A DNA stretch of 64,000 nt. Origin: Tetmemena sp. SeJ-2015 (taxonomy: Eukaryota > Ciliophora > Spirotrichea > Sporadotrichida > Oxytrichidae). A program made the position numbers and the translations under genes. The notes beneath the pieces are model-generated. The model did no database searches. It was not told the DNA's origin and was given only the letters and a program-made list of their open reading frames with translations. Below are positions 1 to 11,990 of the stretch, one piece after another (the stretch's first letter is position 1; each line of letters begins with the position of its first letter). The stretch is taken from the NCBI GenBank assembly GCA_027382625.1, contig JAJKFJ010022214.1, positions 1-64,000 on the forward strand. The letters are read 5' to 3'.

Positions 1-692
1 TTTAAAAGGAATTTTTTCATGATATTGCGAAGATTGCTTCAAGAAAAGTATGAAAGAGAAGTTTTTTTTTAATGATTAATTTGAGGAACTCGAAAAATAA
101 GTAAAATGAGCGAGAAGACGAGCGAGACAGACTCTAGATTTTAGTTACTTATCAATAGGATAAGTTAAAGGAGGTTGAAGATAGTTTATAACAAATGACG
201 AAAAAGGTTAATGAATATGAAAGTTTGGAGCTGAAATCTCGCGAGGATATTTTAATGCAGCAACTGCAATTACCTGTAATCTTTTAAATAACTAATCTCC
301 TCAACTAATTATACAATGAAGCTAACCGAATTTATGAGGGAGATATTTTATAATCTCTTGCTAAGTTTGAAAATAAGCAAACAACTTCAAAAATGATAAG
401 CGACTCATTCTGACAAGGTTTAAAAATAAACTTGTCTAGCATGCTGTCTTAGATTTAAGAAGCCATTAATGAGGACATAGAATAATGTACGAAAAAGGAA
501 TTGAAACTAGATTAAGTTTAGAAGCAATTTCTAGCTGCATACAAAAAAGATATAGACAAGGGACTTTTCGAACCTGAGATATTTTAGCAACTTGTGAAAC
601 AACAATCAAAGAATAGAAATGTTGCATAAAAAAAATTAATAGCAGACAAAATATAGTTTAGCAAGGACATGATTGATAGAGAATTCAATTGA
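1..692 (+). pseudogene. Zinc-head coiled-coil family member, 3' part, decayed
   Basis: The 5' end lies outside the window. From about 97 the frame reads a charged coiled coil, then the family core and C-terminal helix, ending at TGA 690-692. Two lesions are visible. The reading frame shifts around the T-run at 62-70. An in-frame TGA lies at 411-413 within the segment that is usually SHF-K-DS-x-K in paralogs. The zinc head is not in the window. It reads as a decayed copy, although the homopolymer shift could be a sequencing error. Confidence 0.6.
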
Positions 693-999
693 GATAAATA
701 TTTCAAAGATTCACTATAGAAGGAGTAAACTCTATAAAATAAGATAAATTTCTATAATTTTGTTCTAAACTTTAATTATATAAATTAATTCTTTATTTAA
801 CTATTTTTTAAATTTCAGTAGATTAAAATTAAAAATGAAATTAAATTAATTTAAATAGATATGTAAAATATTTTTTATCAAAATTTTTTAATTAAATTAA
901 TTCGAATTTATAAAATAGAGTCCTTGAATATTCACATTTTTAGTATTTTTAAGATTTAAATTGGTTTTTATTATATTATTTAAAGATTATATAAAAGGA
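693..999. other. Intergenic, AT-rich
   Basis: Very AT-rich spacer between two family copies. No coding frame is recognisable. It contains one shared upstream motif (926-934), listed separately. Confidence 0.6.
926..934 (+). promoter_or_regulatory. Shared GAATATTCA upstream motif
   Basis: GAATATTCA lies 74 bp before the ATG at 1000. The same motif recurs 54-76 bp before many family starts. A role as promoter or initiator is inferred from position only. Confidence 0.45.
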
Positions 1000-1846
1000 A
1001 TGTTCATAAAATTAGATTTGAAGAATATAGTTGTGTCTAAATAGAATTTGTTGTGCTAAAAATGTAAGAAAGGAGATGATTTGATAAATTGTCATTCTGT
1101 AGTTTAATGATCATATTTCTACAACAATAGAAAAGATTTTTGCAATATTTCTTAGCTTTAATCTGTTTCAATAAGCTTTTATTATTTGCTTTTATGAGAT
1201 TTTAAAAGACTAGCATGCATTCTAATGTAAAATACAAATCTAGGAGTCTGCCAAATCAGTATTTGAATAGGAAAAAAATTAACTTAACGAGAGCATTTGA
1301 ATCCTTAAAGAGAAGATAATGAGCTTGAACTTAGAGATAAAAGAAGCAAACAACTAAGTTGAGAAGTATGAGTATATTCTAGGAAACTCGGAAACTGAAA
1401 AATTAATCAAAAGGATCGGCTTAAAACACATAGCTTAATTTTTTTTAGACATAAAAGAATTATCATTATAGATGAAAGATATATATTAAGAACAAAAGAA
1501 TCAACAACTTTCAGAACTTTGAGAGTATGAAAACTTCTTGTCCAAAATGGAATAAACTTTTGAATCAAATGCTATAAGATGAAATGAATTTCTCTCTTTT
1601 AGAAGTTGAAGAGGTAATTAATAAGGATTTAGAAAACTGCAGAGATAATGAAGAGAAATTGAAAAAATTTCATGAAATTATTTTGTAGCAGCACAAAATC
1701 TTATTCTAAGATGATTAAAATGGAGAAAAGGAATTGACAAATTATATAAGGTAGTAATAGAATAATGGAAAGATTGAAAAAAAAGTAAAATGTGCTTGAG
1801 GTAGTAAAAGCAATCAGAGAAACAATTCGTTGTTAGTTGAATTACA
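1000..1846 (+). pseudogene. Zinc-head coiled-coil family, NCHS subtype, decayed
   Basis: Starts with ATG and a head close to the 2279 copy (the NCHS motif is shared). Lesions: an in-frame TGA after the NCHSVV motif, a deletion that removes the second CxxC and shifts the frame near 1178, further TGA codons near 1310 and 1520, and a frameshift near 1790. The core and the Lys-rich tail are still recognisable across frames. The second zinc knuckle is missing, so even a repaired copy would lack an intact head. Decayed sister of the copies at 2279 and 10543. Confidence 0.7.
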
Positions 1847-2278
1847 AAAAAAATAGTTAATATTTATTAATCTTTAATTAATTTGCCTTTTTAATAAATT
1901 CATTAAGTTTTAATTTAATTTTAAATTCTTAAAAAATATTAAATCTTAATTAATTTTGAAAGTATTTTTAATTTGATTATAAATATTTTTCTTCAATTTT
2001 TAACTGCTTTAAGTTAAGTTAAACTAAAATAATTTAAAGAGATTACTATCAGTTTAAATTATATATTCAAAATGAAACCCTAAAAAACCTAATTTTAAAT
2101 TTTGTGTCTTTTTTTACTAACATATTTCAAACTTTATATATAAAATTATAAATTTTAATTTAAAATTTTTTAATAAAATGAATTAAAATTTCATAAATAT
2201 AATCCTTGAATATTTACCTTTTTATTTATAATGAATTTTTATTTCATCATTTATAATTATAAATTTGTAATAAAAGGA
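1847..2278. other. Intergenic, AT-rich
   Basis: AT-rich spacer with long A and T tracts. No gene seen apart from the shared motif at 2208-2216. Confidence 0.6.
2208..2216 (+). promoter_or_regulatory. Shared GAATATTTA upstream motif
   Basis: GAATATTTA lies 71 bp before the ATG at 2279, in the same relative place as in other copies. Confidence 0.45.
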
Positions 2279-3145
2279 ATGTACGTAAAATTAGACTTGA
2301 AGAATATAGTTGTCTCTAATTAAGATTTATTGTGCTTTAAGTGCAACAAAGGAAGCACCTTGATAAATTGCCACTCTGTGGTTGAAGGAAAGCAGATTCA
2401 TAAGAAAAAAAGGGGGAATTGTAATATATCTTAACTTGAAAATATTTCCATCAGCTTTTACTGTGGCAGTTGCTTTTATAAATCTTTGAAAGACTAGTAT
2501 GAATTCAAAAGATAAATAGAAATTCATTCCTCGGCCAGAGATGAACTTATAAATTAAAAAGAAGAACTAAACGAAAGAATTGAAATTCTTAATGAGAAGA
2601 TATATAGAATGAACAATTAGATAAATGAAGCAAACAAATAGATTTAGTAGTATAAGGAAATTCTAGTAAACTCAGTATGCGAAACATTTATAAAAGGTCT
2701 CAACTTACAAAGTACTGCTCAGATTTTAAATTGCATGAAGGAAATATCCTTAGAAATTCAAAATATTTATTCAGATAAGAAGAGTCTGCAAATTCATAAC
2801 TTTGAAAATATCGAGAAAGCTAGTCAAAAATGGAATGATCTTATTAATCAAATTTTGTAGCAGGAAATTTAATGCTCACTTTAGGAAGTAGAAGAGGTTA
2901 TTAATAAAGATTTAGAAAACTGCAGAGATAAGGAAGAGAAAATGAAATAATTCCATGATATCATTTAGTAGCAGCACAAAATCTTATTCTAGGATGATGA
3001 AATAGGAGAGAAAGAATTGACAAATTTTATAAGCTAGCAAATGAATAAAGGAAAATTGACAAAAAGTAAAATGTGCTTGAGAAAATTAAATTTACCAGAG
3101 ATATAATTCACGAAATGCAAGTAAAAACTTGAATTTAGATGTTGA
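2279..3145 (+). CDS. Zinc-head coiled-coil family protein, NCHS subtype
   Basis: 288 codons read through with TAA/TAG as Gln and no internal TGA. The head has a CxxC followed by an NCHS motif, then FYCGSCFYK. A Gln-rich coiled coil and the core (SVCE-x-FIKGLN ... CMKEIS-x-EIQ-x-IY) follow. After about 3050 the frame no longer matches the family tail. Shifting by one base gives a family-like end (KKQNVLEKIKF...) that stops at 3130-3132. So either a 1-base deletion in an A-run altered the C-terminus, or there is a sequence error. ATG chosen because it aligns with the copies at 1000 and 10543. Function unknown. Confidence 0.7.
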
Positions 3146-4249
3146 GGTTTGGAAAAATAGTTTATTTTTTTAATTTTTAATTAATTAGGTTTTCATCAAC
3201 TTATTAAATTATAATTTATTTTTTAATTTATTAAAGACTAACATATTAAATTTAATAAACTATATGCAAATTACATCAATTTTTAATTTATTCTGTAACA
3301 AAAATAGAATTTATTTCTCCATTGTGTTTCAACTACTAAAAAATTTAATTTTAAGGCTAAGATTGAATTTAAAAATAATTATCGGCTGAAATTATATATT
3401 CATAAGAAAACTCTTATTCTTTTAGTGATAGATTTTTAACTTCAGATTATAAAATAAATTAACTTAAACTTATTTTTAATTTGTATACAGTCTTAATTTA
3501 TAAAAATATTTGACATATAATTTGCTTTCCCTTTTTATAATAATGGAATAAATGAAAAATATGCTTTTTTGAAAAATTAGATAAAATAGAGACCCACAAT
3601 ATATTAGACGTGATCCCCGATTTTCAAAATTTTTTGAGTTTTCTTTTGTATGCCTGGACGAAAGAGGATGAATCTCTTATCATCTGTGCTATAACTTGGT
3701 ACTGTAAGCACTCCTTGTCGGCCGAGAATTGCTACAAAAATTATAATAATTAATTTTTACTGATTTATTAAATCTCAGAGTTATAATGAACATTCTAGTT
3801 CTTCTTTCACTAAAAGTTGGCTTTCTAGCAAGTAGTGAAAAATTAGGACTGAACGAATAATATTTCTTTCTCCATATTTGAATATTATTCATAACTTAAA
3901 AATATTTAGAGAGAAGAAGTTAGCAAAATATTTTAAGCTTTAAAATATTTATAAATTAAAATTAGATATAAAATCATAGAATAAAGGTTTTTAATCTTTA
4001 TTTCTTTGCTTTAAATTGTTAAACTTGTAGTAATTAAAAATTTCTCATCTGAAAATACAATTTCATTAAATCTATATTATTAAATTTTGATTCCATAGTT
4101 CATTTTTAAAAAATTAAAATGATCAAGTTAGAGCTTCTAATAATTTTAATATTTAAATTATATTAATCAGTTTATAATACATTTTTGAATATTTAGAATT
4201 GGCCTGGATAGATTTATGAATTGCTAAGTTAATCAAAAATAAATATAAA
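3146..4249. other. Intergenic, 1.1 kb, with weak minus-strand ORF
   Basis: AT-rich spacer containing a slightly GC-richer patch (about 3600-3740). A 70-codon minus-strand frame (3892 down to 3680) begins with ATG and ends at TGA. It resembles nothing recognised and may be chance. The shared upstream motif sits at 4187-4195. Confidence 0.4.
4187..4195 (+). promoter_or_regulatory. Shared GAATATTTA upstream motif
   Basis: Lies 63 bp before the ATG at 4250. Confidence 0.45.
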
Positions 4250-5087
4250 ATGTCATTGAAGATTAGCGTTGTTAATAAAAAGTGGGCGCATAATATAATT
4301 TGCTATAATTGCAATACAAACAACTTAAATAATCAGTTGCACTGCTACTCTGGAATATAAAAAGCCATTATAAGTTTGAATTGCTACGAAAATAATAGGT
4401 TATCAGATTTAGAAAATAAAGAAATTAGGGTTTACTGCAGTGCTTGCCTTAATGAAATCCTATTATAGCAAGAGTATTTTGGTTCTATTTATTGAAATTA
4501 TGACTCATAAATTGAAAATCTTAACCTAGTAGTTGCTAATCTAAACTAAGATATTTAAAATATGAATATTGAGATTGAAGAAAGAAATAACATGATATCA
4601 CATTTTAAAGAGTTTGTAGTGAACTCTGATTATGAGACATTTATTAGAGCTCTAAATATTTCAGACATCCTTTAACTTTTAACATGTCTCAAAGAAACTT
4701 CACTTGATTTAAAAGGTATTTATGGTGATAAAACTAGTTTGAAAATCATGGAATTTGAAAATATCGAAAATTCAGCAAAGGAATTGAATAAATCTCTGAT
4801 AGAAAATTTCCACAATTAAGTAGAAGTTGCTCTTATTGAATGTTGAAGCTAAAATAAAAAAAGATTTGGAAGAATGCAAATAAAATGAAGAGTAAGTGAA
4901 AGAATTTCTAGATTAATTCGTGAATCAGTTTCAAAATTTTGATGTAAGAATGCATGCTTAGACAATTCAGAGTTTAAAATAATTTGTAAATAAACAGTTG
5001 AGCAAAAGATAAGTTTAAGCGAAGGAAACTACTCTTGAGAAAATATAATTTATTAGAGAAATGGCTTTGAAATAACTTAAGTCATGA
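4250..5087 (+). pseudogene. Zinc-head coiled-coil family, decayed
   Basis: The head is intact (CxxC at residues 18/21, LHCYS at 30-34, VYCSAC at 61-66), as is the coiled coil up to the core. Codon 82 is TGA (4493-4495), at the same place as in the neighbour at 5459, so that change predates or followed their duplication. Later lesions are private: an extra T near 4844 shifts the frame, and another shift lies near 4940. The family tail (IREMALKQLKS) returns before TGA 5085-5087. The closest relative is 5459. Confidence 0.7.
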
Positions 5088-5458
5088 ATAATTTTAAATA
5101 AAGATATTTTTATTATGATCCTTACATCTTTATTTTTATACTTTCACAAAATATTTTAAGAAAATTAGAAGTGCTTTATAGATTTGTATTCATTAAGATA
5201 ATTTCCATAGATATTTGAAGTTATCGCTTTTACAATTAACTTTTATTTTAAATTATCGAATTATTACGCTTTAAAGAATAATGCAATTCTCTGATTTAAG
5301 ATATTTATAGAAGATCTTTAAATCAAATTCTTTAACTTAAATAATTTAAGCATACCCAGATTTCAAACTTAGAGTTAAAAAAATATAATAATTATTTTTT
5401 TAATTTTAAGAATAATCAATATAGATACCTTTTTGCAATAATATATTATCATAAATAA
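5088..5458. other. Intergenic, AT-rich
   Basis: 370-bp AT-rich spacer; no gene seen. The last 60 bases resemble the leader of the copy at 6730 (related TTTTAAGA-x-TAATC stretch). Confidence 0.5.
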
Positions 5459-6292
5459 ATGTTTTTGAAGATTAACATCGGTGATAGAAAGAAATCAGGA
5501 ACTGCAATTTGTGATAGTTGCAGATCAAGCAATAGAAGTGAGTACATGCACTGCTACTCTGGAATATAAAGAGTCATGATAGGTTTAAACAACCACCAGA
5601 ACACAAAGATATCAGAGTTAGAGGATAGAGATATAAGTATTTTCTGCAGTACTTGTCTAAATGAAATTCTAAAACAGCAAGAATATTTTGCTGATATTTA
5701 TTGAAACCACAGTTTATAAGTTTTAAATCTCACTCAAGAAGTTGCTATTCTAAATACAGAAGTTTAAAATATGAGTGCTGAATTGGAAAAAAGAAATATT
5801 ACGATATCTCATTTTCAATCGTTTGTTGTGAGTTCTGATTGTGAAAACTTTATAAAAGCCATGAATATTTCAGACATCCTTTAGCTTCTAGCATGTCTCA
5901 AGGAAACTTCTCTTGAAATAAATAGTACTTATGGTGACAAATTTAACTTTATAATATAGAAATTTGAAAATTTTAAAGATTCAGCAAAGGAGTTGAACAA
6001 ATCGTTGAAAAATGTTTTTCACAATTAAGTAGAAGCAGCACTAATTGATGCGGAAGATTAAATTACAAAAGATTTGGAGGTATGCAAAGCAAATGAAGAC
6101 AAAGTAAAGTCATTTCTTGATTAATTCTTAGATTAATTTTAGAATTTGATGTAGGATACATCCTTAGACAATTAAGAATTTAATGAATTTGTAGATAAAC
6201 AATTGAACAAAAGAAAAATATAAGAGAAGAAAAATATACTCGAGAAAATATAATTTATAAGAGAAATGGCTTTAAAATAACTTAATTCATGA
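5459..6292 (+). CDS. Zinc-head coiled-coil family protein with one in-frame UGA
   Basis: 277 codons to TGA 6290-6292, complete and collinear with the intact copy at 13307 except that codon 82 is TGA (5702-5704). Head: C18/C21, H31-C32-Y33, C63/C66. The core (SDCENFIKAMN ... CLKETSLEI) and the tail REMALKQLNS are unbroken. In the ungapped alignment with 13307 the TGA sits opposite Lys82. There is no indel. It is either a young nonsense allele that would truncate the protein just after the zinc head, or a read-through codon. The same TGA is present in 4250. Confidence 0.65.
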
Positions 6293-6729
6293 ATAATTTA
6301 AATTACAAGATATTTTGAAATTGATAACTTTGCTTCTACGATGCATTTTCCATAAATTATTTTTTTCAGAATCAGAAGGAATATAATTATTTCAAACATG
6401 ATAATTATTTTATAGAGGGTTATATATTTTAGGATATCTGTCTTTAATGTTCTTAAACTTTTCTTTTTATTATCTCCAGAATATTATGTAAAGCTTTTTT
6501 TAAGAGTTTTAAAATTCTTTTATTTTAATATATTTATAGAAGATCCTTTATAAAGGTAGAATGATCATAATTAACTCTCTATAATTAAACTTCTAAAAGT
6601 TTTGACAGATTATGAGTTTGAGAATATAAATGTTTGTTTTAATAAATGTTTAATTTTATTTTTAAATTTAAGATTAATCTAATTTGTATATAGATGTTCT
6701 TTGCTAATAATAAATAAATATAAAATAAA
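6293..6729. other. Intergenic, AT-rich
   Basis: 437-bp AT-rich spacer; no coding signal recognised. Confidence 0.5.
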
Positions 6730-7566
6730 ATGTCATTCAAGATAAATATTGGAGATAGAAAAAAATCAGGAACAGTATTTTGCAACAGATGCAGATCTAG
6801 TCACTGTAGTGAGTATATGCACTGCTACTCTGCAATATAGAGAGCTAGCCAGGAAGATTTACCTAACTACTCGAGCACAAAGATATGAGAGCTAGAAAAT
6901 ATAGAAATTAGAGTTTTCTGCAGTAATTGCTTGGGTTTGATCTTAAAATCTTTAAATTAATCTTAAGGTATTTTATCAAGCAACAACTTTTATATTGAAG
7001 ACTTAAATGAAAGGCTAGATAATCTCAATCAATAGGTTCAAAGCTTGAGTTTGGACATTTAAACAAGGGATAAAATCATAAGTGACTTTCAACAGATTTT
7101 TGTGAGTTCTGAATGCGAGTAATTTGTGAGAGTTTTTAAACATTACAGATATCTTTCAGCTTTTAACTAGATTGTAGTAAACTTCTCTAGAGATTGAAAG
7201 CATATATAATGGCAAATTAAGTTTAGACATAACAAACTTTTAGAATACTTAAAACGCTGTTAATGAGATGAATAAATGCTTTAAAAATTCTTTTCACAAA
7301 TAAATTTAAGATGTTCTTCTGAGGCTGAAGATAAAATTAACAATGATCTACAAAAATGCAAAGCAAATGAACAAAAAGCTAGGAATTTTCTATAAAAATT
7401 CGTTACTAAATTTCAAGATTTGATGCTGGACACATCCTTAGACAATTAAGAATTTAATGATTTTGTAGATAAGTAATTAAGTAAAAGAAAGATTTTAGAA
7501 AAAGAAAATATTCTAGATAAAATAAAAAATATTAGGGAAATAGCTTTGTAATAGCTTGCAGAATGA
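6730..7566 (+). pseudogene. Zinc-head coiled-coil family, decayed
   Basis: Same head spacing as 5459 (C18/C21, HCY, FCSNC). Codon 53 is TGA (6886-6888), opposite Ser in paralogs. A frameshift near 7135 and a compensating one near 7320 put the core in another frame. The tail (IREIALQQLAE) closes at TGA 7564-7566, so the total length is still a multiple of three. A truncated duplicate of its head lies at 11610-11850. Confidence 0.65.
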
Positions 7567-7708
7567 AGTCTTTAAATTAAGATATAAATTACTTGAGTTT
7601 ATCTTGTATAATAGTAAACGGATTTTATTTCTAATGGGCACTTCATCAACAAATTAAATTAATTTAACGAAAATTTAACATTAAATATTTTGCTTTAAAT
7701 TTATATTT

Positions 7709-8267
7709 GAGAGAGGGCCCTTCCTGAATTGGAACATTTATAATGAACTATATAAACCATAAATTCAAGTTTACAGTCTAATTTTGCTTCAAAATCCAAT
7801 TCTTCCGGTTATAAAGGACAATTTCAACATCTAAGCCTCAAAATTTTAGTATCATGTCAGTCTGTTGGAAGTCAGAGACCCTAAAATTTTTTCAGATTTT
7901 CATTTATTTTTCTCTCTTGTTAAATAAACATCAAGTGTTTTATTAAGATAATGCAAAAAAATTTAATCTCCAAAATTTAAACCATGATGAAGAATTCTTT
8001 AATTTTCTTTCTAACCTTCCTAAGGCTTATTTGAAATGATTATTATATTTGTTTATGTTGCATTATTTAATAAAAAATTTGATGTTTATTCGATAATAAA
8101 GAAAAATAGTTAAAAATCTGAAATTTCATAGGGGTCTCTGACTTCCGCCTGGCTGGCATAGGACTAAAATTTGAGGCCTAGATGTTCGATTTGTCCTTTA
8201 TAAGAGCATAAACATTATTTTATGGTTTAATAATTTATAATAAATTGTCCTGTCCAGGAAGGCCCAC
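7709..8267. mobile_element. 559-bp palindromic TIR element, GGGCC-ended
   Basis: The two ends are long imperfect inverted repeats. The left end (GAGAGAGGGCCCTTCCTG) pairs with the right end (CAGGAAGGCCCAC), and pairing continues for about 190 bp (shared GGAAGTCAGAGACCC block) and weakly to the centre. It is flanked by an 8-bp direct repeat TTATATTT (7701-7708 and 8268-8275), weak evidence in AT-rich DNA. No transposase frame inside. The GGGCC(C/T)TTCCT terminus recalls the 815-bp elements at 38271 and 43007, and the 8-bp duplication agrees. Likely non-autonomous. Confidence 0.7.
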
Positions 8268-8346
8268 TTATATTTTTTACTTTTTAAAATCAGATTAGAT
8301 TTATTAGACAAATAAATAGCTTCTCATATTTATAATTAGTTAAGAT

Positions 8347-8560
8347 ATGGCCAGAATTAAATTTCAAATAAGTCTAAAGAATAAATCTATGTCTTGAGTT
8401 ACTGCAATTTGTGCAAATCCAGGTTAAATAAATATGGGGAGTTTTAAACTTCTAAGAAGTAATAAATTTGCTATTTACAAGAAGTGGAAATTATTATAAA
8501 ACCAATATTTAAGCTATATCCAAAATTTCAGTTAAAAATTATTTATGAATAAATTTAGGT
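8347..8560 (+). pseudogene. Head-only relic of zinc-head family
   Basis: An ATG followed by a frame-shifted CNLCKSRLNKYGE-like stretch resembles the first zinc knuckle of the family. A TGA and a shift precede it, and no second CxxC, coiled coil or core follows. Truncated remnant. Confidence 0.4.
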
Positions 8561-8725
8561 AGAAAAAATGCTTTTAAAATCAATTTTAATAAAAAAACAT
8601 TTGATTATTAAAATGATTGAAGAGAGTTTAAATATTTATTTATAAATGTTTAATTTTTAACCATTTTTTAATATTCTGGGTCGATTGATATATTTGTAAT
8701 AATAAAAATTAAATATATTTAGTTG

Positions 8726-9609
8726 ATGAGATTATATATTGAATAAATAGAGAAGAAGGATTCAGTAGTAAAATGCTGTAAGTGTAGTAATTTAAGTTCT
8801 TCCGATACTTTGCACTGCTACTATATTAGAAAAAGAGAAACTGATTTTCAAAATGCCCGAGATGGCTCCCTTTTTGGAGCTAGTAAATTTAAAGAAATCA
8901 CTTATGATGATCTAGAAAACTAATCTGTCAAGTTTTATTGCAACGAGTGCTTTTACTTAATTTGATGAGTCAATATTTTTTTAAGCAACATTATGACAGA
9001 TTACAAGAACAGAATGAAGTCTACACAAATTTAAATCATTAACTCTATAAAGAGATAAGATAATTAAACTAGTAAGTAACTCAGGACTTTATAGATATTG
9101 AAAAGAAAAATATTATAATCAGCAGGTTCAAAGAAATACTAGTTAATGATGATTGTTAGAAGCTAATTGAAGGAGTGGAAATCAAGAGAATCGTTTAAAT
9201 GCTAGAATGCTTGAAAGAGTTGTCAAGCGAACTTAAAAATATCTACAAGGACAAGATAAACTTTTAAATTTACAAATATTAGACTCTTGAGGAAGGCATT
9301 GGAGAGTTAAACAAAAGATTCAGGAATATTTTGGTTGAAGAATTTAAGACTGTTTTATCTTAGGCTGAGGTTGAGATATAAAAAGATTTGGAAAAGTATA
9401 TCAACAAAGAATAAAAGTTAAATGAGTTTTATAAGCAAGTGGAGAAATAGTTCCAAGATATATTGGAGGACGGCGGGTCTTTAGAGATGGAAGAGTTTAG
9501 ATATTGCATAATACAACAATAAATTAAGAGAAACAATGAATCAAAGAAAAATATTCTCGAGAAGCTTAATCTTATAAGAGAGAAGGTAACTGCTTTTATA
9601 ATTCCATGA
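8726..9609 (+). pseudogene. Zinc-head coiled-coil family, one-base deletion
   Basis: Head: CCKC, LHCYY, then FYCNECFY. The total length (884 bases) is one short of a multiple of three. A single missing base near 8955 puts two TGA codons in the original frame; in the next frame LMSQYFFKQ continues and the remainder is fully open to TGA 9607-9609. The core (DDCQKLIEGVE ... CLKELSSELK-x-IY) and the tail (LEKLNLIREKV) are intact. Because only one base is wrong, this may be a functional gene with a sequencing error. Sister copy: 11991. Confidence 0.6.
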
Positions 9610-10542
9610 ACAAAGAATGCCAAAGAGTAATCATAACAATTATCGAATCTATTAATTCTCTTAATTAAATTTAATTAAACTTAATTTTACAATTATTTTC
9701 TGAGGAGCTTAGTATTTTAAATATTCTTGAGAGTGTAAAAATTCAGTTTTATTGGTTTGTTATAAACATTATAGATATTTATGCTTTTTGCTATTGGTTC
9801 TAAGAATTTTCATCAATATCATAGAGAGAACTTTACTCTACTTGATTTAAAGAATGAGAGCTATTTAGATTATTATATAGAAACTGATTTGGAAAAAGAA
9901 AAATCAAGGCTATCTGACCAAAGGTAAAATAATACAGCAATATCAATGTTGGTAGTAATAAATTCAGACATGCCTACACTCTGTATTTCAAACCATGTTT
10001 ACTGAACTTCTGTGGTGTACCTCTATTTTCTGCCGGATAGATGAGTCTTCAAGAGTGTCTACTTTAGTGAGGCCGGAGGACATCCCGAAGGGGAAGCTCA
10101 AACCGCAGGACCTCCCTCTATTGCCCTTTCACAGTAATCTTAGTCCCCATACCCTTCCCATTTCCCTACTTTGACACTGAAATCACAAATCACTGAATCT
10201 TACTGTGGTCACACAGACCTCTGAACCGTTGATCCAAGTCTGTCTCTATGAGAAGTGCAGTTCCTTGAACCGATTCTTACTCAATGTTTTCTCTTCTTGC
10301 AACTCCGTTGATCTCTTTCATAATGTGAGTAGAGAGTTCTTTTGTATTTTTAAATTTTCATTATTTAACTACCTAAGATATTAAGTAAAGTTTCATGCAA
10401 AAACTCTTACTTTAGTGATGATAGTTTAATAAAAAGATAAGATTCTAAAATATTATATTTCAAAAAGCGAAATCTTTAAATATTCAATTTTTTGCTATAA
10501 ATAAGTTAAAATATTAACATAATAAATATCATAAACAAAAGA
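9610..10542. other. Intergenic with GC-richer island (about 9990-10330)
   Basis: AT-rich DNA surrounds an island of distinctly higher GC. One + frame inside reads about 60 codons from an ATG near 9991 to a TGA (MFTELLWCTS...). No homology recognised. Nothing links it to the family. Compare the islands near 18.2, 25.2, 27.7 and 32.6 kb. Confidence 0.4.
10478..10486 (+). promoter_or_regulatory. Shared AAATATTCA upstream motif
   Basis: Lies 65 bp before the ATG at 10543; variant of the GAATATTCA motif. Confidence 0.4.
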
Positions 10543-11423
10543 ATGAAGTTAAAACTAGATATGCGGAATAAACAACTAGGTTAAGTAAAGTATATAAATT
10601 CGAGTCAAAATAATTTACTTTGCTCGAAGTGTAAGGAAGGAAGCTGCTTAATGAATTGTCATTCTGTGTTGGAAGGCAAACCTCTTCTCGAAGATAAAAG
10701 TGTTAACTAAAAGTGCAATATCTTTTAGCTTGAAGAAGTTTCTGTCAGCTTTTACTGTAGCAATTGTTTTTATGAAGTGGTTAAAGACTAGGAGGCATTC
10801 CAGTGATAAAAGTGATTCTTGGAATTTGCAAAAAGTGTATTTAAATTAGAAAAGGAAAAACTAAACTAGGACATTTAAAATATCTTACTGAGGATTAGAA
10901 GACATGAATAATTAAATAAAAGTGGCAAACAAATAGATTGAGTACTATAAGCAAATTCTAGTAAACCCAGTCTGCGAAGAATATGTCAAAAGACTCAACT
11001 TATAAAATATTGCCAAACTTTTAAATTGCATGAAGGAAATATCCTCTGAGATAAAAAATATGTATGAAGATAAATAACTTCAAATTCATAACTTCTAAAA
11101 TTTTGATAGTGCTAGTAAATAATGGAATAAACTTATGAATCAAATGTTACATCATGCAATTAAAAGCTCACTCTTAGAAGTTGAAGAAGTTATTAATAAA
11201 GATTTAGGAATCTGCAAACATAAGGAAGAAAAGTTAAAATAATTTCATTAGATTATTTTGTAGCAGCATAAAATCTTATTTTAAGATGATGAAAACTGGT
11301 AAGAAGGAACTGAACAATTTTATAAGCTAGCAAAAATAAATAGGAAATATTGAAAAAAAGTAAAATGTACTAGATAAAATTAAATTCATCAGAGAAACAA
11401 TTCATAATTAGCAGGAAACTTGA
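10543..11423 (+). pseudogene. Zinc-head coiled-coil family, NCHS subtype, decayed
   Basis: Head: CSKC, NCHSV, FYCSNC. Two TGA codons lie just after the head (opposite Cys in 1000 / Arg in 2279, and opposite Gln/Glu). A frameshift occurs near 10905 and another near 11310. The intervening core (VCEEYVKRLN ... CMKEISSEIK) is well kept. The family tail closes at TGA 11421-11423. It groups with 1000 and 2279. Confidence 0.65.
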
Positions 11424-11609
11424 ATTATTTTTTAAATCCAGAAGAAAATTAACTTCATTTATTAAACTTATAATTAATTTGGATTTTTAATAATATTTTA
11501 ATTTATTTAAATTCTTAAAACAATTTAAGTTTTTTAAATATTTTATAAGTCTATAAATTCTAATTTTAATGAAATAAATTGATTTTACTAAAGTTTTTCA
11601 ACTGCCTCA

Positions 11610-11850
11610 ACGACTCTGCAATAAGAGAGCCACTCAAGAATATTTACATACTTTCTAATGTATAAAGATCTGAGAGCTAAGAGAAATAAGCTTATCTGAG
11701 CAATTACTTAGGTTAGGTCTTAAAATCTGAAGATAGCCTTAAACTTATTAATAAAATTGCACTTTTATATCAATGATTTAAATAAAGTTATCAGATTTAA
11801 ATAAAAATATTCAAGGATGTATGGACATTCAAACTAAAGATAAAATATGA
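11610..11850 (+). pseudogene. Truncated head relic, duplicate of 6730 copy
   Basis: About 240 bp aligns to the head and early coiled coil of the 6730 gene (SAI-(stop)-RA, LENRE, CSNC-like, LKSE). Both ends are truncated and several TGA codons interrupt it. It preserves the same TGA seen at 6886 (…KI-TGA-EL), so it was copied after that mutation. Confidence 0.5.
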
Positions 11851-11990
11851 CATCAAGATAAATGATTATTTTTTTCTTCTGTATTATTCAATTTTAAATT
11901 TATAAGAATTGAATGAATATGAGAAAAAAAATAATTTAAGTTATAAAAATTATTATTATAATATATACTAAATAATATAAAACTATTTAG

